Shown here: positions 1 to 5,381 of the stretch, one piece after another
Layout: each line of letters starts with the position of its first letter
How positions within the stretch are numbered: the first letter of the stretch is position 1
Origin: Frankiaceae bacterium
GTDB taxonomy: Bacteria > Actinomycetota > Actinomycetes > JAVEEB01
Direction: 5' to 3'
DNA: 9,074 nt
NCBI GenBank assembly: GCA_030840665.1
Contig: JAVEEB010000150.1
Span: forward strand, 1-9,074
The notes under the pieces: generated by a model
Told to the model about the DNA's origin: nothing
Database searches by the model: none
What the model saw: the letters and a program-made list of their open reading frames with translations, nothing else
Translations under genes and position numbers: made by a program

Positions 1-39
1 GCCGCGGTCCTGACGGTGATCCTGTTCCCGCCGCACTAA
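1..39 (+). CDS. C-terminal end of a truncated gene, probably a membrane protein
   Basis: Frame 1 reads twelve sense codons (AAVLTVILFPPH) and then TAA at 37-39. The stretch is strongly hydrophobic and ends shortly after what would be a last transmembrane helix, as in many transporters or permeases. Codon use is G/C-ending like the neighbouring genes. The rest of the gene lies before the window, so no family can be named. The other frames give less plausible tails, but with only 12 residues the call rests on hydrophobicity and frame alone. The gene converges on the minus-strand tRNA-Ser/tadA cluster. Confidence 0.5.
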   Translation, partial: AAVLTVILFPPH

Positions 40-183
40 CTCGTCTCCTGTGATTGGCGTAGTTGCACGGCGCTTTCGGCTGGTCTCCGTATCCACTGGA
101 ACAGGCCCGTCCTGAACCTCAAGAGGACGTCGGGCGTTGACCGACCCCGAGAACGTAAACGGGCCACCGGCGAAGGTCCGGCT

Positions 184-220
184 CCGACTTTCGTCGGTAT
201 TTCGCCTGACTTCCGTCGGT
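184..220 (-). repeat. Two near-identical 13-nt repeats forming GNRA-type hairpins after tRNA-Ser
   Basis: The plus strand carries gactttcgtcggt (186-198) and gacttccgtcggt (208-220), 22 nt apart with one mismatch. Read on the minus strand, downstream of tRNA-Ser(CGA), the 184-197 copy folds into a perfect 5-bp stem, CCGAC/GTCGG, closed by a GAAA tetraloop. The 208-220 copy has a GGAA loop on a weaker, imperfect stem. GAAA and GGAA are both GNRA-type loops. Likely roles are tRNA 3'-trailer processing or transcription termination, but no U-tract follows. The rest of 40-229 shows no gene. Confidence 0.45.
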
Positions 221-229
221 GGCCCGGCC

Positions 230-320
230 TGGCGGTGGAGGTGGGATTTGAACCCACGGTTGGGGATCACCCAACACACGCTTTCGAGGCGTGCGCGCTC
301 GGCCACTACGCGACTCCACC
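230..320 (-). tRNA. tRNA-Ser (anticodon CGA)
   Basis: On the minus strand the acceptor arms GGTGGAG (320-314) and CTCCACC (240-234) pair perfectly, followed by discriminator G (233) and an encoded CCA (232-230). The anticodon stem CACGC/GCGTG encloses the loop CTCGAAA, giving anticodon CGA, which reads UCG. A long variable arm (TTGGG/CCCAA type) and the T-arm GTGGG-TTCAAAT-CCCAC confirm a class II serine tRNA. It starts 10 nt after the tadA stop codon, leaving little room for its own promoter except inside tadA, so cotranscription with tadA is likely. It is the only one of the three tRNAs here with an encoded CCA. It is not a TadA substrate, because position 34 is C. Confidence 0.97.
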
Positions 321-330
321 GCGGGAGAGC

Positions 331-816
331 CTACCGGATGGCGGGTGGCGTCTCGCTCGGAGTTCGGTGGGTCGCGAAGAAGGCCCGCAAAGCGGCGGCG
401 CACTCGTCCTCCAGCACGCCCCCGACGACCTCAGGCCGGTGATTGAGGCGGCGATCGCGGAGCACGTCCCACAGTGATCCCGCCGCGCCGGCCTTCGGAT
501 CGAGCGCCCCGTAGACGACCCGATCAACCCGGCTCAGCACGGCGGCGCCGGCGCACATCGTGCACGGCTCCAGGGTGACCACCAGGGTGCACCCGGTGAG
601 CCGCCACTCGCCGCGCACGACGGATGCCCGCCGCAGCGCCAGGATCTCAGCGTGGGCGGTCGCGTCGCCGGTCAGTTCCCGCTCGTTGTGCGCCGTGGAC
701 AGCACGTTGCCCGTCTCATCGACGACGAGCGCCCCCACCGGCACGTCCCCCGCAGGGAGCGCGGCGGCACCGGCATCGAGCGCGACCCGCATCAGCGCGG
801 GCCAGTCAGGGCTCAC
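331..816 (-). CDS. tadA: tRNA-specific adenosine deaminase TadA
   Basis: This is a zinc-dependent deaminase of the CDA superfamily. It hydrolyses adenosine 34 to inosine in tRNA-Arg(ACG), letting one tRNA read CGU, CGC and CGA; it acts in the cytoplasm as a homodimer in known homologues. The 161-aa product has the family's usual length. VPVGALVV (25-32) begins the core, HAE (55-57) supplies the zinc-binding His and the proton-shuttling Glu, and PCTMC (84-88) supplies two zinc cysteines (C85, C88). The start chosen is GTG at 816-814, which overlaps the upstream stop as GTGA. A longer reading back to 909 would run into the upstream gene and lacks family resemblance. It is the third gene of a minus-strand operon whose first two members encode TadA-associated proteins. 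Its substrate tRNA-Arg(ACG) is at 5382-5454. Confidence 0.96.
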   Translation of the reverse strand: MSPDWPALMRVALDAGAAALPAGDVPVGALVVDETGNVLSTAHNERELTGDATAHAEILALRRASVVRGEWRLTGCTLVVTLEPCTMCAGAAVLSRVDRVVYGALDPKAGAAGSLWDVLRDRRLNHRPEVVGGVLEDECAAALRAFFATHRTPSETPPAIR

Positions 817-1304
817 GCGAGGCGCAGGTCTTCCCAGGCCTCGCCGCAGCCGGCGCGCTCGCACAGCGCCGCGATGACGTCGGACGGCAACATGCCTTTG
901 GCTGTACACAAGGCACGCAACTCGCTGGCGGCGGTGCCGAGATCCGCGAACACCGTGTCGTCACCGCCGGGCTCGACGTCCAGCGGCGGCGCGTCCTCGT
1001 CGTCCTCCTCGTCGAGGTCGGCGTCTTCCTCGCCTTCGCCGTAGAGCATCGCGGCGAGCTCGCTCGTGTCCACCGCGCGCACGTCCGACAGGAAGATGCG
1101 GGGGTCGGCGTCGGCGTCGTCGAGGCGCAGAGCGACGAAGTACTCGTCGTCCTCCTCCACGAACATCACCGCGGGGCCGTCGCCGGCAACCGCATCGCGG
1201 ACGGCGTCAGCAACGCTGTCGACGTCCTCCATGCCGCGCAGGTCCAGCTCGTGGGCCGTCCAGTCATCACCGGTGCGCACGAGCACGGTCGCCACATGGG
1301 TCAC
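813..1304 (-). CDS. tRNA adenosine deaminase-associated protein (copy A)
   Basis: This 163-aa acidic protein belongs to the actinobacterial family named for its location next to tadA; its biochemical function is not established. An N-terminal alpha/beta region contains the hallmark stretch EYFVALRL followed by RIFLSD (about 54-74). A highly acidic linker (about 90-116, runs such as DLDEEDDED) leads to a C-terminal helical segment (about 117-157). The start is set at GTG 1304-1302 because GGAG at 1314-1311 lies 6 nt upstream; a TTG at 1310 would abut that site. The stop overlaps the tadA start (GTGA), indicating translational coupling and perhaps a stoichiometric partner or chaperone role for TadA (inference). 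It is a diverged paralogue of the preceding gene, which has the same length. Confidence 0.88.
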   Translation of the reverse strand: MTHVATVLVRTGDDWTAHELDLRGMEDVDSVADAVRDAVAGDGPAVMFVEEDDEYFVALRLDDADADPRIFLSDVRAVDTSELAAMLYGEGEEDADLDEEDDEDAPPLDVEPGGDDTVFADLGTAASELRALCTAKGMLPSDVIAALCERAGCGEAWEDLRLA

Positions 1305-1310
1305 GAGCAA

Positions 1311-1314
1311 CTCC
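1311..1314 (-). promoter_or_regulatory. Shine-Dalgarno site that decides the start of copy A
   Basis: GGAG on the minus strand is spaced 6 nt from GTG at 1304 but 0 nt from the alternative TTG at 1310. This favours the GTG start and makes copies A and B exactly the same length (163 aa). Confidence 0.65.
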
Positions 1315-1343
1315 AGAAGACAAAAGAAGTGGGGAGGTCCAGC

Positions 1344-1835
1344 TTAGGAGAGGATGGCGCCTTCAAGTGCGCGTTCGTACGGCTCGCCGAAACCGAGGCG
1401 GTCCGCGATCGCGAGCAACATCTCATCCGGGTACGCATCGATGTCGGCGAGGATGGCGCCCAACTCCATCTCCTCGAGACCGAGCTCACTGAAGATCGAC
1501 AGGTCGCCGGCCGGCCACACGTCGTCCATGTCATCTTCGTCGGGGATGGGAAGCCCGAGCCGCTCGACGACTTGGCGCGCCAGGTCGTCCGCCACGGCGG
1601 CGGTGACGTCGGAGACCAGCAGGCGGAGGTCGCCCGCGAAGACCCGCACGGCAACGAAGAACTCGTCCGCGACGTTGACGAGCCCGATCGCGCCGCTGTC
1701 GGCAGGCTGCTGACGCAGCACCGCGATCAGCGCGTCCAGGTCATCCATCAGGCGTTCGGGGAGCATCCCGACCTGCCATCTGCCTTCCTCGCGATACGCG
1801 ACGAGGGCAAAGTCCTCGATCGTTTCGACACCCAT
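1344..1835 (-). CDS. Second tRNA adenosine deaminase-associated-like protein (copy B)
   Basis: This 163-aa acidic protein starts at ATG 1835 behind a good ribosome site, GGGAGG (1848-1843), with 7-nt spacing. It aligns along its length with copy A: DEFFVAVRV then LRLLVSD (about 57-76) matches EYFVALRL...RIFLSD, and LSIFSELG (112-119) matches TVFADLG in the C-terminal helical part. The acidic linker is shorter (DEDDMDD, 99-105). The two copies therefore look like an old tandem duplication, or two subfamilies kept side by side. Only 39 nt separate its stop from the start of copy A, so B, A, tadA and probably tRNA-Ser form one transcript. No enzymatic motif is visible. The open frame continues upstream to 2591, but that is a shadow of the opposite-strand gene. 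Confidence 0.85.
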   Translation of the reverse strand: MGVETIEDFALVAYREEGRWQVGMLPERLMDDLDALIAVLRQQPADSGAIGLVNVADEFFVAVRVFAGDLRLLVSDVTAAVADDLARQVVERLGLPIPDEDDMDDVWPAGDLSIFSELGLEEMELGAILADIDAYPDEMLLAIADRLGFGEPYERALEGAILS

Positions 1836-1955
1836 GGGCCGGCCTCCCGTGTCGACGTCGCTGTCCCCCGGATCTTCGCAGACATCGCGTGCGCTGCCCA
1901 GGGCAGCAGGCGAATCGCCGCCGCTGCGTGGTGTGAGGGACAGCAAGTTGTCACT

Positions 1956-1980
1956 GCTTGTGCGGTGGATACGCGGGTAC
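1956..1980 (+). promoter_or_regulatory. Candidate stress-sigma (SigB/SigF-type) promoter
   Basis: GCTT (1956-1959), 15 nt, then GGGTAC (1975-1980) fits the GNNT-N14-16-GGGTA(C/T) pattern described for SigB-family promoters of actinobacteria. Transcription would start near 1986, about 30 nt before the ATG at 2017, with the ribosome site at 2003-2009 in the leader. The pattern is short and GC-friendly, so a chance match is possible. No clear TTGACA/TANNNT pair is seen in the 181-nt divergent gap, and no convincing promoter for the minus-strand tadA operon. Confidence 0.35.
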
Positions 1981-2016
1981 GCCGATGCAGGACACGCTTT
2001 CGAAAGGAGCCCCTGC

Positions 2017-2604
2017 ATGACAACGCGCGACACGATTTCCCGCACGATGCATGACGTTGGTCTCGCTGCCTGGTTCGGTGGCTCGCTCATGGGAGCCATC
2101 GGTCTGAACGGGGCTGCGGCTGATGTGAGCGACCCGCGCGAACGCACGAAGGTGGCCAGCAGTGGCTGGCAGCGCTGGACGCCCGTCAACTTGGCCGCGA
2201 TCGGCGCCCACCTCTTGGGCGGGGCGGGACTCTTGTTCGCCAACAAGGGACGCATTGCCGGCCAGAAGGGCGTCGGGGCCTCCACGGTTGCGAAGACCGC
2301 CCTGACCGCAGCCGCCTTGGGCGCCACGGCATACAGCCGCGCCCTCGGCGAGAAGGTCATCCGCTCCAATGCCCCGTCCGCGGGCGGCACCACCCCGACA
2401 TCCCAGACACCGCCCGATGTCGCGGACGCGCAGCACAAGCTCAACACCATGCAGTGGGCCATCCCGGCCCTGACGGGAGGCCTCGTCTGGCTCACGTCCC
2501 TGCACGGCGAGCAGCAGAAACCCACGCAGCAGGCCAAGGGCATGCTGCAGCGGGTCGGTTCCCTGCCGGCCACCGCCGGCAAGAAGGTCAAGAGCTACGT
2601 CTGA
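2017..2604 (+). CDS. Small multi-pass membrane protein, function unknown
   Basis: A 195-aa protein with about four hydrophobic segments (near 14-33, 56-75, 90-110 and 146-162) and a polar, basic C-terminal tail (ending GKKVKSYV). It is an integral cytoplasmic-membrane protein by composition. Glycine-rich helices (AWFGGSLMGAIG; GAHLLGGAGLLF) and a conserved-looking stretch NGAAADVSDPRERTKVAS are its landmarks. It resembles, from memory, an uncharacterised actinobacterial membrane family, but I cannot name a domain with confidence. The start is fixed by the strong ribosome site AAAGGAG (2003-2009), 7 nt before ATG. The same frame stays open upstream to 1834 without a ribosome site, and that part is not included. 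It is divergent from the tadA operon and monocistronic, ended by the hairpin at 2616-2658. A possible stress-sigma promoter precedes it. Confidence 0.82.
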   Translation: MTTRDTISRTMHDVGLAAWFGGSLMGAIGLNGAAADVSDPRERTKVASSGWQRWTPVNLAAIGAHLLGGAGLLFANKGRIAGQKGVGASTVAKTALTAAALGATAYSRALGEKVIRSNAPSAGGTTPTSQTPPDVADAQHKLNTMQWAIPALTGGLVWLTSLHGEQQKPTQQAKGMLQRVGSLPATAGKKVKSYV

Positions 2605-2615
2605 TCCGCCACGAC

Positions 2616-2658
2616 ACGCACGACAGCCGCGGGCCCATCCCCCGCGGCTGTCGTGCGT
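2616..2658 (+). terminator. Perfect 18-bp hairpin, factor-independent-type terminator
   Basis: The left arm 2616-2633 and right arm 2641-2658 are perfectly complementary over 18 bp, with the 7-nt loop cccatcc. It begins 11 nt after the stop of the membrane-protein gene. No T-tract follows, which is common for hairpin terminators in high-GC actinobacteria. Confidence 0.8.
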
Positions 2659-2686
2659 CCGGGCCGTTAATACGTCCGGCCGTTAT
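2656..2686 (+). repeat. Tandem imperfect direct repeat upstream of the MFS gene
   Basis: cgtccgggccgttaa (2656-2670) is repeated as cgtccggccgttat (2673-2686), a 17-nt period with one base deleted. The first copy shares three bases with the right arm of the terminator hairpin. Position, between a terminator and the transporter start, suggests a regulator-binding site, but no regulator gene is adjacent. Confidence 0.5.
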
Positions 2687-2687
2687 C

Positions 2688-2714
2688 CATGCGGCCGGGT
2701 ACGCAGGCCGCATG
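2688..2714 (+). promoter_or_regulatory. Perfect 9-bp inverted repeat, candidate operator of the MFS gene
   Basis: catgcggcc (2688-2696) and ggccgcatg (2706-2714) are exact inverted copies with a 9-nt centre. If the transporter starts at ATG 2728, the palindrome covers about -40 to -14, the -35 region, as expected for a TetR- or MarR-type repressor site (family inference only). Drug-efflux genes of this class are commonly repressed by such regulators. The alternative reading is an mRNA hairpin if transcription starts further upstream. Confidence 0.45.
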
Positions 2715-2715
2715 C

Positions 2716-2721
2716 CAGACT
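2716..2721 (+). promoter_or_regulatory. Weak -10-like hexamer placed for a leaderless MFS mRNA
   Basis: CAGACT matches TANNNT at all but the first position and stands 6 nt before ATG 2728, the spacing of leaderless actinobacterial genes. No -35 is recognisable. This supports 2728 as the start, since neither candidate ATG has a ribosome site. Confidence 0.3.
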
Positions 2722-2727
2722 CGCGGG

Positions 2728-4323
2728 ATGCCCCGTCCCGTCATTGCCATAGAGGGACAAACCCCGCCTGGCCCCTCCTCGAACGAGCTCGCGCGCGCCT
2801 CGCGCGGTCGTCTCTTCACCGGGCTGGCGTTGGGGACGTTCATGGCGGCGCTCGACCAGACCGTCGTCGCCACAGCGCTGCCCCGCGTCACCGCAGAGCT
2901 CGGCGGGCTCACTTCGTACACCTGGCTGGCAATCGCCTACCTGCTGACCGCGACGGCCTTCACGCCTCTGTACGGGCGGCTCTCCGACCACTTCGGCCGC
3001 CGGGCGCCGTACCTCGTTGCCCTCACGATCTTCGTCATCGGTTCGGCGGCGGCCACTGGTGCGCGGACGATGGGCGAACTCATCGGTGCCCGCGCCTTCC
3101 AGGGCCTCGGCGCGGCCGGCCTGCTGACGCTCGCCGTGGCCGTCATCGGCGACGAGCTGTCGCCGCGTGAACGCGCTCGCTATCAGGGCCTCTTCGGCGG
3201 CATCTTCGCGCTCGCCAGCCTGCTCGGCCCGCCCCTCGGTGGACTGCTGACGGACTATGCCGGCTGGCGGTGGGTCTTCGCGATCAACCTGCCGCTGGGA
3301 ATCGTGACGGCTGCCCTGCTGTGGCGCGCCTTGCCGGACGCCCGCGCCTTGTCCGCCCGCGTCGACTACGTCGGCGGGCTGCTGCTCGTCGCCAGCGTGT
3401 CTTGCCTGCTGCTCGGGGTGGTGTGGGGCGGCGTGGAACGTCCGTGGGGGTCACCGATGATCGTGGTCCTTCTCGGCGGGGGCGTCGCGCTGGGGATGGC
3501 TTTCATCGTGTACGAGCGGAGCGTGGCGGCCCCCGTCTTGCCGCTGCGGCTGTTCAGGGACCGCACTTTCGCCCTGAGCTGCGGCGCCGGTTTCTGCGTC
3601 GGCGCCTGCATGTTCGCGGCCATTTACTTCGTGCCGCTCTTCCGTCAGGTGGCGCAACACGCGGGCGCCGCGCAGGCCGGCCAATCGCTGCTGTCGCTGA
3701 CCGTGGGGCTCGTTCTCGGCGCCGCGCTGAGCGGCCGGCTGATCAGCCGGACGGGGCAGCTCCGGCCGTTCCCCATCGCGGGGACGGCGCTCATGACGGT
3801 CGGGTTCGTTCTGCTCCACGGGGTGACGGCCGGCACGTCAGCTGGCGTCCTCGCGGCCGACCTGGGGTTGCTCGGCCTCGGTATCGGCCTGGTCATGCAG
3901 GTTCTGGTGCTTGCGGTACAGAACAGCGTCGCGCGGCCCGACCTCGGCGCGGCCACGTCGGCCGCGGGGTTCTTCCGGTCTATCGGCGGGACTCTCGGCA
4001 CGTCGGCGCTGGGGGCCGTACTGCTCAACCGCCTCCTCGCGCAGGTCCCGTCCGCGTCCTCGCTGACGCTGCGGCCAGGCCCCGGGGCGACGGCGACGCT
4101 TCCCGACGCGGCCATAGGGCCGTTCGTCGCGGCGATGCACGACGTGTTCCTCGTGGGTGCGCTCCTGGCGGGCGTCGCCTTCGTGTTGACCCTCGCCTTG
4201 CCGGCGCGGCACCTCGCTGAGCCGGGGGAAACGGCTGGTTCGGACCGTCAAGACACCCGGCGCGAAAGCCGACATTCAGGACGTATCGACGAAACCCTTG
4301 ACCGCCACATCACGAATTCGTAA
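2728..4323 (+). CDS. MFS drug:proton antiporter, DHA2 (EmrB/QacA-like, 14 TM)
   Basis: A 531-aa integral membrane transporter of the DHA2 branch of the major facilitator superfamily, expected to expel small toxic compounds by proton antiport. Visible hallmarks: LDQTVVATALP (42-52) in helix 1, loop motif A GRLSDHFGRR (83-92), the antiporter motif C region ending GPPLGG (167-172), and WRWVFAINLPLG (180-191), typical of 14-helix members. QNSVARPDLGAATSAAGFFR (398-417) is the usual DHA2 C-half signature. Hydrophobic helices fill 29-492; a polar, charged tail of about 37 residues follows. Start: an in-frame ATG at 2689 would add 13 residues, but neither has a ribosome site. I prefer 2728, which leaves the inverted repeat as an upstream operator. 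The substrate cannot be told from sequence. Its stop codon doubles as the -10 box of the next promoter. Confidence 0.92.
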   Translation: MPRPVIAIEGQTPPGPSSNELARASRGRLFTGLALGTFMAALDQTVVATALPRVTAELGGLTSYTWLAIAYLLTATAFTPLYGRLSDHFGRRAPYLVALTIFVIGSAAATGARTMGELIGARAFQGLGAAGLLTLAVAVIGDELSPRERARYQGLFGGIFALASLLGPPLGGLLTDYAGWRWVFAINLPLGIVTAALLWRALPDARALSARVDYVGGLLLVASVSCLLLGVVWGGVERPWGSPMIVVLLGGGVALGMAFIVYERSVAAPVLPLRLFRDRTFALSCGAGFCVGACMFAAIYFVPLFRQVAQHAGAAQAGQSLLSLTVGLVLGAALSGRLISRTGQLRPFPIAGTALMTVGFVLLHGVTAGTSAGVLAADLGLLGLGIGLVMQVLVLAVQNSVARPDLGAATSAAGFFRSIGGTLGTSALGAVLLNRLLAQVPSASSLTLRPGPGATATLPDAAIGPFVAAMHDVFLVGALLAGVAFVLTLALPARHLAEPGETAGSDRQDTRRESRHSGRIDETLDRHITNS

Positions 4324-4326
4324 CGT
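4298..4326 (+). promoter_or_regulatory. Promoter for the riboswitch/M23 unit, inside the MFS 3' end
   Basis: TTGACC (4298-4303) and TAACGT (4321-4326) are separated by exactly 17 nt and fit the housekeeping -35/TANNNT -10 pattern. The TAA of the -10 is also the stop codon of the transporter gene. Transcription from about 4333 would give a leader of roughly 190 nt holding the whole riboswitch. Confidence 0.65.
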
Positions 4327-4332
4327 CCACCT

Positions 4333-4352
4333 CGCCGCTGGTCTCAGCGGCG
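4333..4352 (+). other. Small hairpin between the MFS stop and the riboswitch
   Basis: cgccgctg (4333-4340) and cagcggcg (4345-4352) form an 8-bp stem with the loop gtct. It could weakly terminate read-through from the transporter gene, or form the first structure of the leader RNA, since it starts at the predicted transcription start. No T-tract follows. Confidence 0.4.
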
Positions 4353-4362
4353 TCCGGGATAT

Positions 4363-4512
4363 CCGCCGAGTCCTGTCCGTCCCGGGCGAACCGACCGCTG
4401 GCAGGAGCGGGGGACCCAACTCCGGGCGTCGCACCTGACGTCCTTGGGGCGAAGCCGCCACCTGGCGGCCGGGCACCTCCAGCCCGAGCCCGACAGCTCA
4501 CCTCGCAGGCGG
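4363..4512 (+). promoter_or_regulatory. Cyclic di-AMP (ydaO/yuaA-type) riboswitch
   Basis: The leader has the conserved blocks of actinobacterial ydaO riboswitches: GCAGGAGCGGGGGACCCAA (4401-4419), TTGGGGCGAAGCC (4444-4456) and GAGCCCGACAGCTCACCTCG (4486-4505). A closing helix pairs CCGCC (4363-4367) with GGCGG (4508-4512). Internal stems are CCCAA/TTGGG (4415-4419 with 4444-4448), a variable CGTC/GACG hairpin (4427-4440) and GCCGCC/GGCGGC (4454-4469). The class binds c-di-AMP and usually turns off genes for cell-wall hydrolases or potassium/osmolyte transport; the gene downstream fits exactly. The closing helix ends 1 nt before the ribosome site AGGAG (4514-4518), so control of translation initiation is plausible. 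The class is assigned by recognising blocks and pairing, not by a covariance-model run. Confidence 0.88.
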
Positions 4513-4524
4513 TAGGAGACTCCT

Positions 4525-5271
4525 ATGCCGTCCATGCCTTCTCGCCTGCCCCGCCTGGCCCGCGCGATCTGTGCGTTTGCCGCCGCCGGGCTCGTGCTGT
4601 CAGCCGCCCCGACCGCCTTCGCGGCTCCGACGCGCGCGACGACCACCGTGGTCACCCACCCCACGTTGCGCAGCGGCTCGTCCGGGGCCGCCGTGGTCCG
4701 CCTGCAAAAGCTCCTCGGCGTGCCCGCCGACGGCCAGTTCGGGCCGATGACGCGACGGGCGGTCGTCAGCTTTCAGGTGCGGCACCGGTTGCCCGCGACG
4801 GGAGTCGTCAACGCCGCCACGTGGAACGCGTTGATCCTCGCGGCCCGCGCGTCCCGCAACGGCGGCCGCGATGCCTCCGTCTATGCCTGCCCTGTCGCCG
4901 GGCCCGTCCACTTCACCGACACGTTCGGCGCCCCGCGGTCGGGGGGCCGTACGCACCAGGGCACCGACATGCTCGCGGCCCGTGGTACGCCGGTCGTGGC
5001 CATCGAGGACGGCATCGTCGAGAAGGCCTACGTGAACACCCTGGGTGGAATCTCCATCATCCTGCGCGGCCGCAGCGGCGACACCTGGTTCTACACGCAC
5101 AACGACCGCAACCTGGTCCGCACCGGCCAGCGCGTGATCAAGGGACAGCGCATCGCGCTCGTGGGCTCCACCGGGGACGCGAACGGCACCAACCACCTGC
5201 ACTTCGAGTGGTGGCCGAACGGCGGGGCCGCGCGTGACTCGTATCCCATCGTCAAGGCCGCCTGCGGCTGA
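4525..5271 (+). CDS. Secreted peptidoglycan-binding M23 endopeptidase (LytM-like)
   Basis: A 248-aa exported cell-wall hydrolase. A signal peptide (about 1-33) has a basic start, a hydrophobic core AFAAAGLVLSA and a probable cleavage after AFA. A PG_binding_1 domain (about 45-106) contains LRSGSSGAAVVRLQKLLG and DGQFGPMTRRAVVSFQ. The M23 zinc metallopeptidase domain (about 126-245) shows HQGTD (H144, D148), YTH (H192) and HLHFE (H224, H226); the zinc ligands should be H144, D148 and H226, with H192 and H224 catalytic, so the site looks intact. The enzyme would cut peptide cross-links in peptidoglycan. Two cysteines (C122, C247) flank the catalytic domain and could form a disulphide. AGGAG sits 6 nt before the ATG, just after the c-di-AMP riboswitch, which implies control by cell-envelope or osmotic state. 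Confidence 0.94.
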   Translation: MPSMPSRLPRLARAICAFAAAGLVLSAAPTAFAAPTRATTTVVTHPTLRSGSSGAAVVRLQKLLGVPADGQFGPMTRRAVVSFQVRHRLPATGVVNAATWNALILAARASRNGGRDASVYACPVAGPVHFTDTFGAPRSGGRTHQGTDMLAARGTPVVAIEDGIVEKAYVNTLGGISIILRGRSGDTWFYTHNDRNLVRTGQRVIKGQRIALVGSTGDANGTNHLHFEWWPNGGAARDSYPIVKAACG

Positions 5272-5309
5272 TCCACACGCCGTGCTGACCCGGTGCTCCC
5301 TGTCGAATG

Positions 5310-5329
5310 CGCAGGCGTAACGCCGTGCG
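5310..5329 (+). terminator. Weak hairpin after the M23 gene
   Basis: cgcaggcg (5310-5317) pairs with cgcc (5321-5324) and tgcg (5326-5329) around a bulged g, with loop taa. It lies about 40 nt after the stop codon. It has no T-tract, so terminator function is only possible. Confidence 0.35.
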
Positions 5330-5349
5330 GAACCACGAGCGCAATGTGG

Positions 5350-5355
5350 TAGCTT
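5350..5355 (+). promoter_or_regulatory. Candidate -10 box for tRNA-Arg
   Basis: TAGCTT fits TANNNT and lies 26 nt before the mature tRNA 5' end, giving a leader of about 20 nt. No good -35 is found 16-18 nt upstream, so support is limited. Confidence 0.4.
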
Positions 5356-5381
5356 GGTCGACGTTCGCGCCCGCGTGACGC

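Noticed and set aside
137..166. TTGACC promoter in the left intergenic region
   Set aside because: No TANNNT lies at 16-18 nt, and no plus-strand gene follows it.
186..220. CRISPR-like or integration repeat
   Set aside because: There are only two 13-nt copies, no spacer array and no cas genes; the hairpin interpretation is better.
817..909. N-terminal extension of TadA
   Set aside because: It would overlap the coding sequence of copy A, is Arg-rich and unlike TadA, while GTG 816 gives the usual length and a GTGA overlap.
624..2054. 476-codon open frame on the plus strand
   Set aside because: It is the antisense shadow of tadA and both associated-protein genes. The opposite-strand frames have recognisable motifs, ribosome sites and GTGA overlap; this one has none.
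1344..2591. Long minus-strand version (415 aa) of copy B
   Set aside because: The extra N-terminal part is antisense to the membrane-protein gene at 2017-2604, and ATG 1835 has a strong ribosome site and matches the length of copy A.
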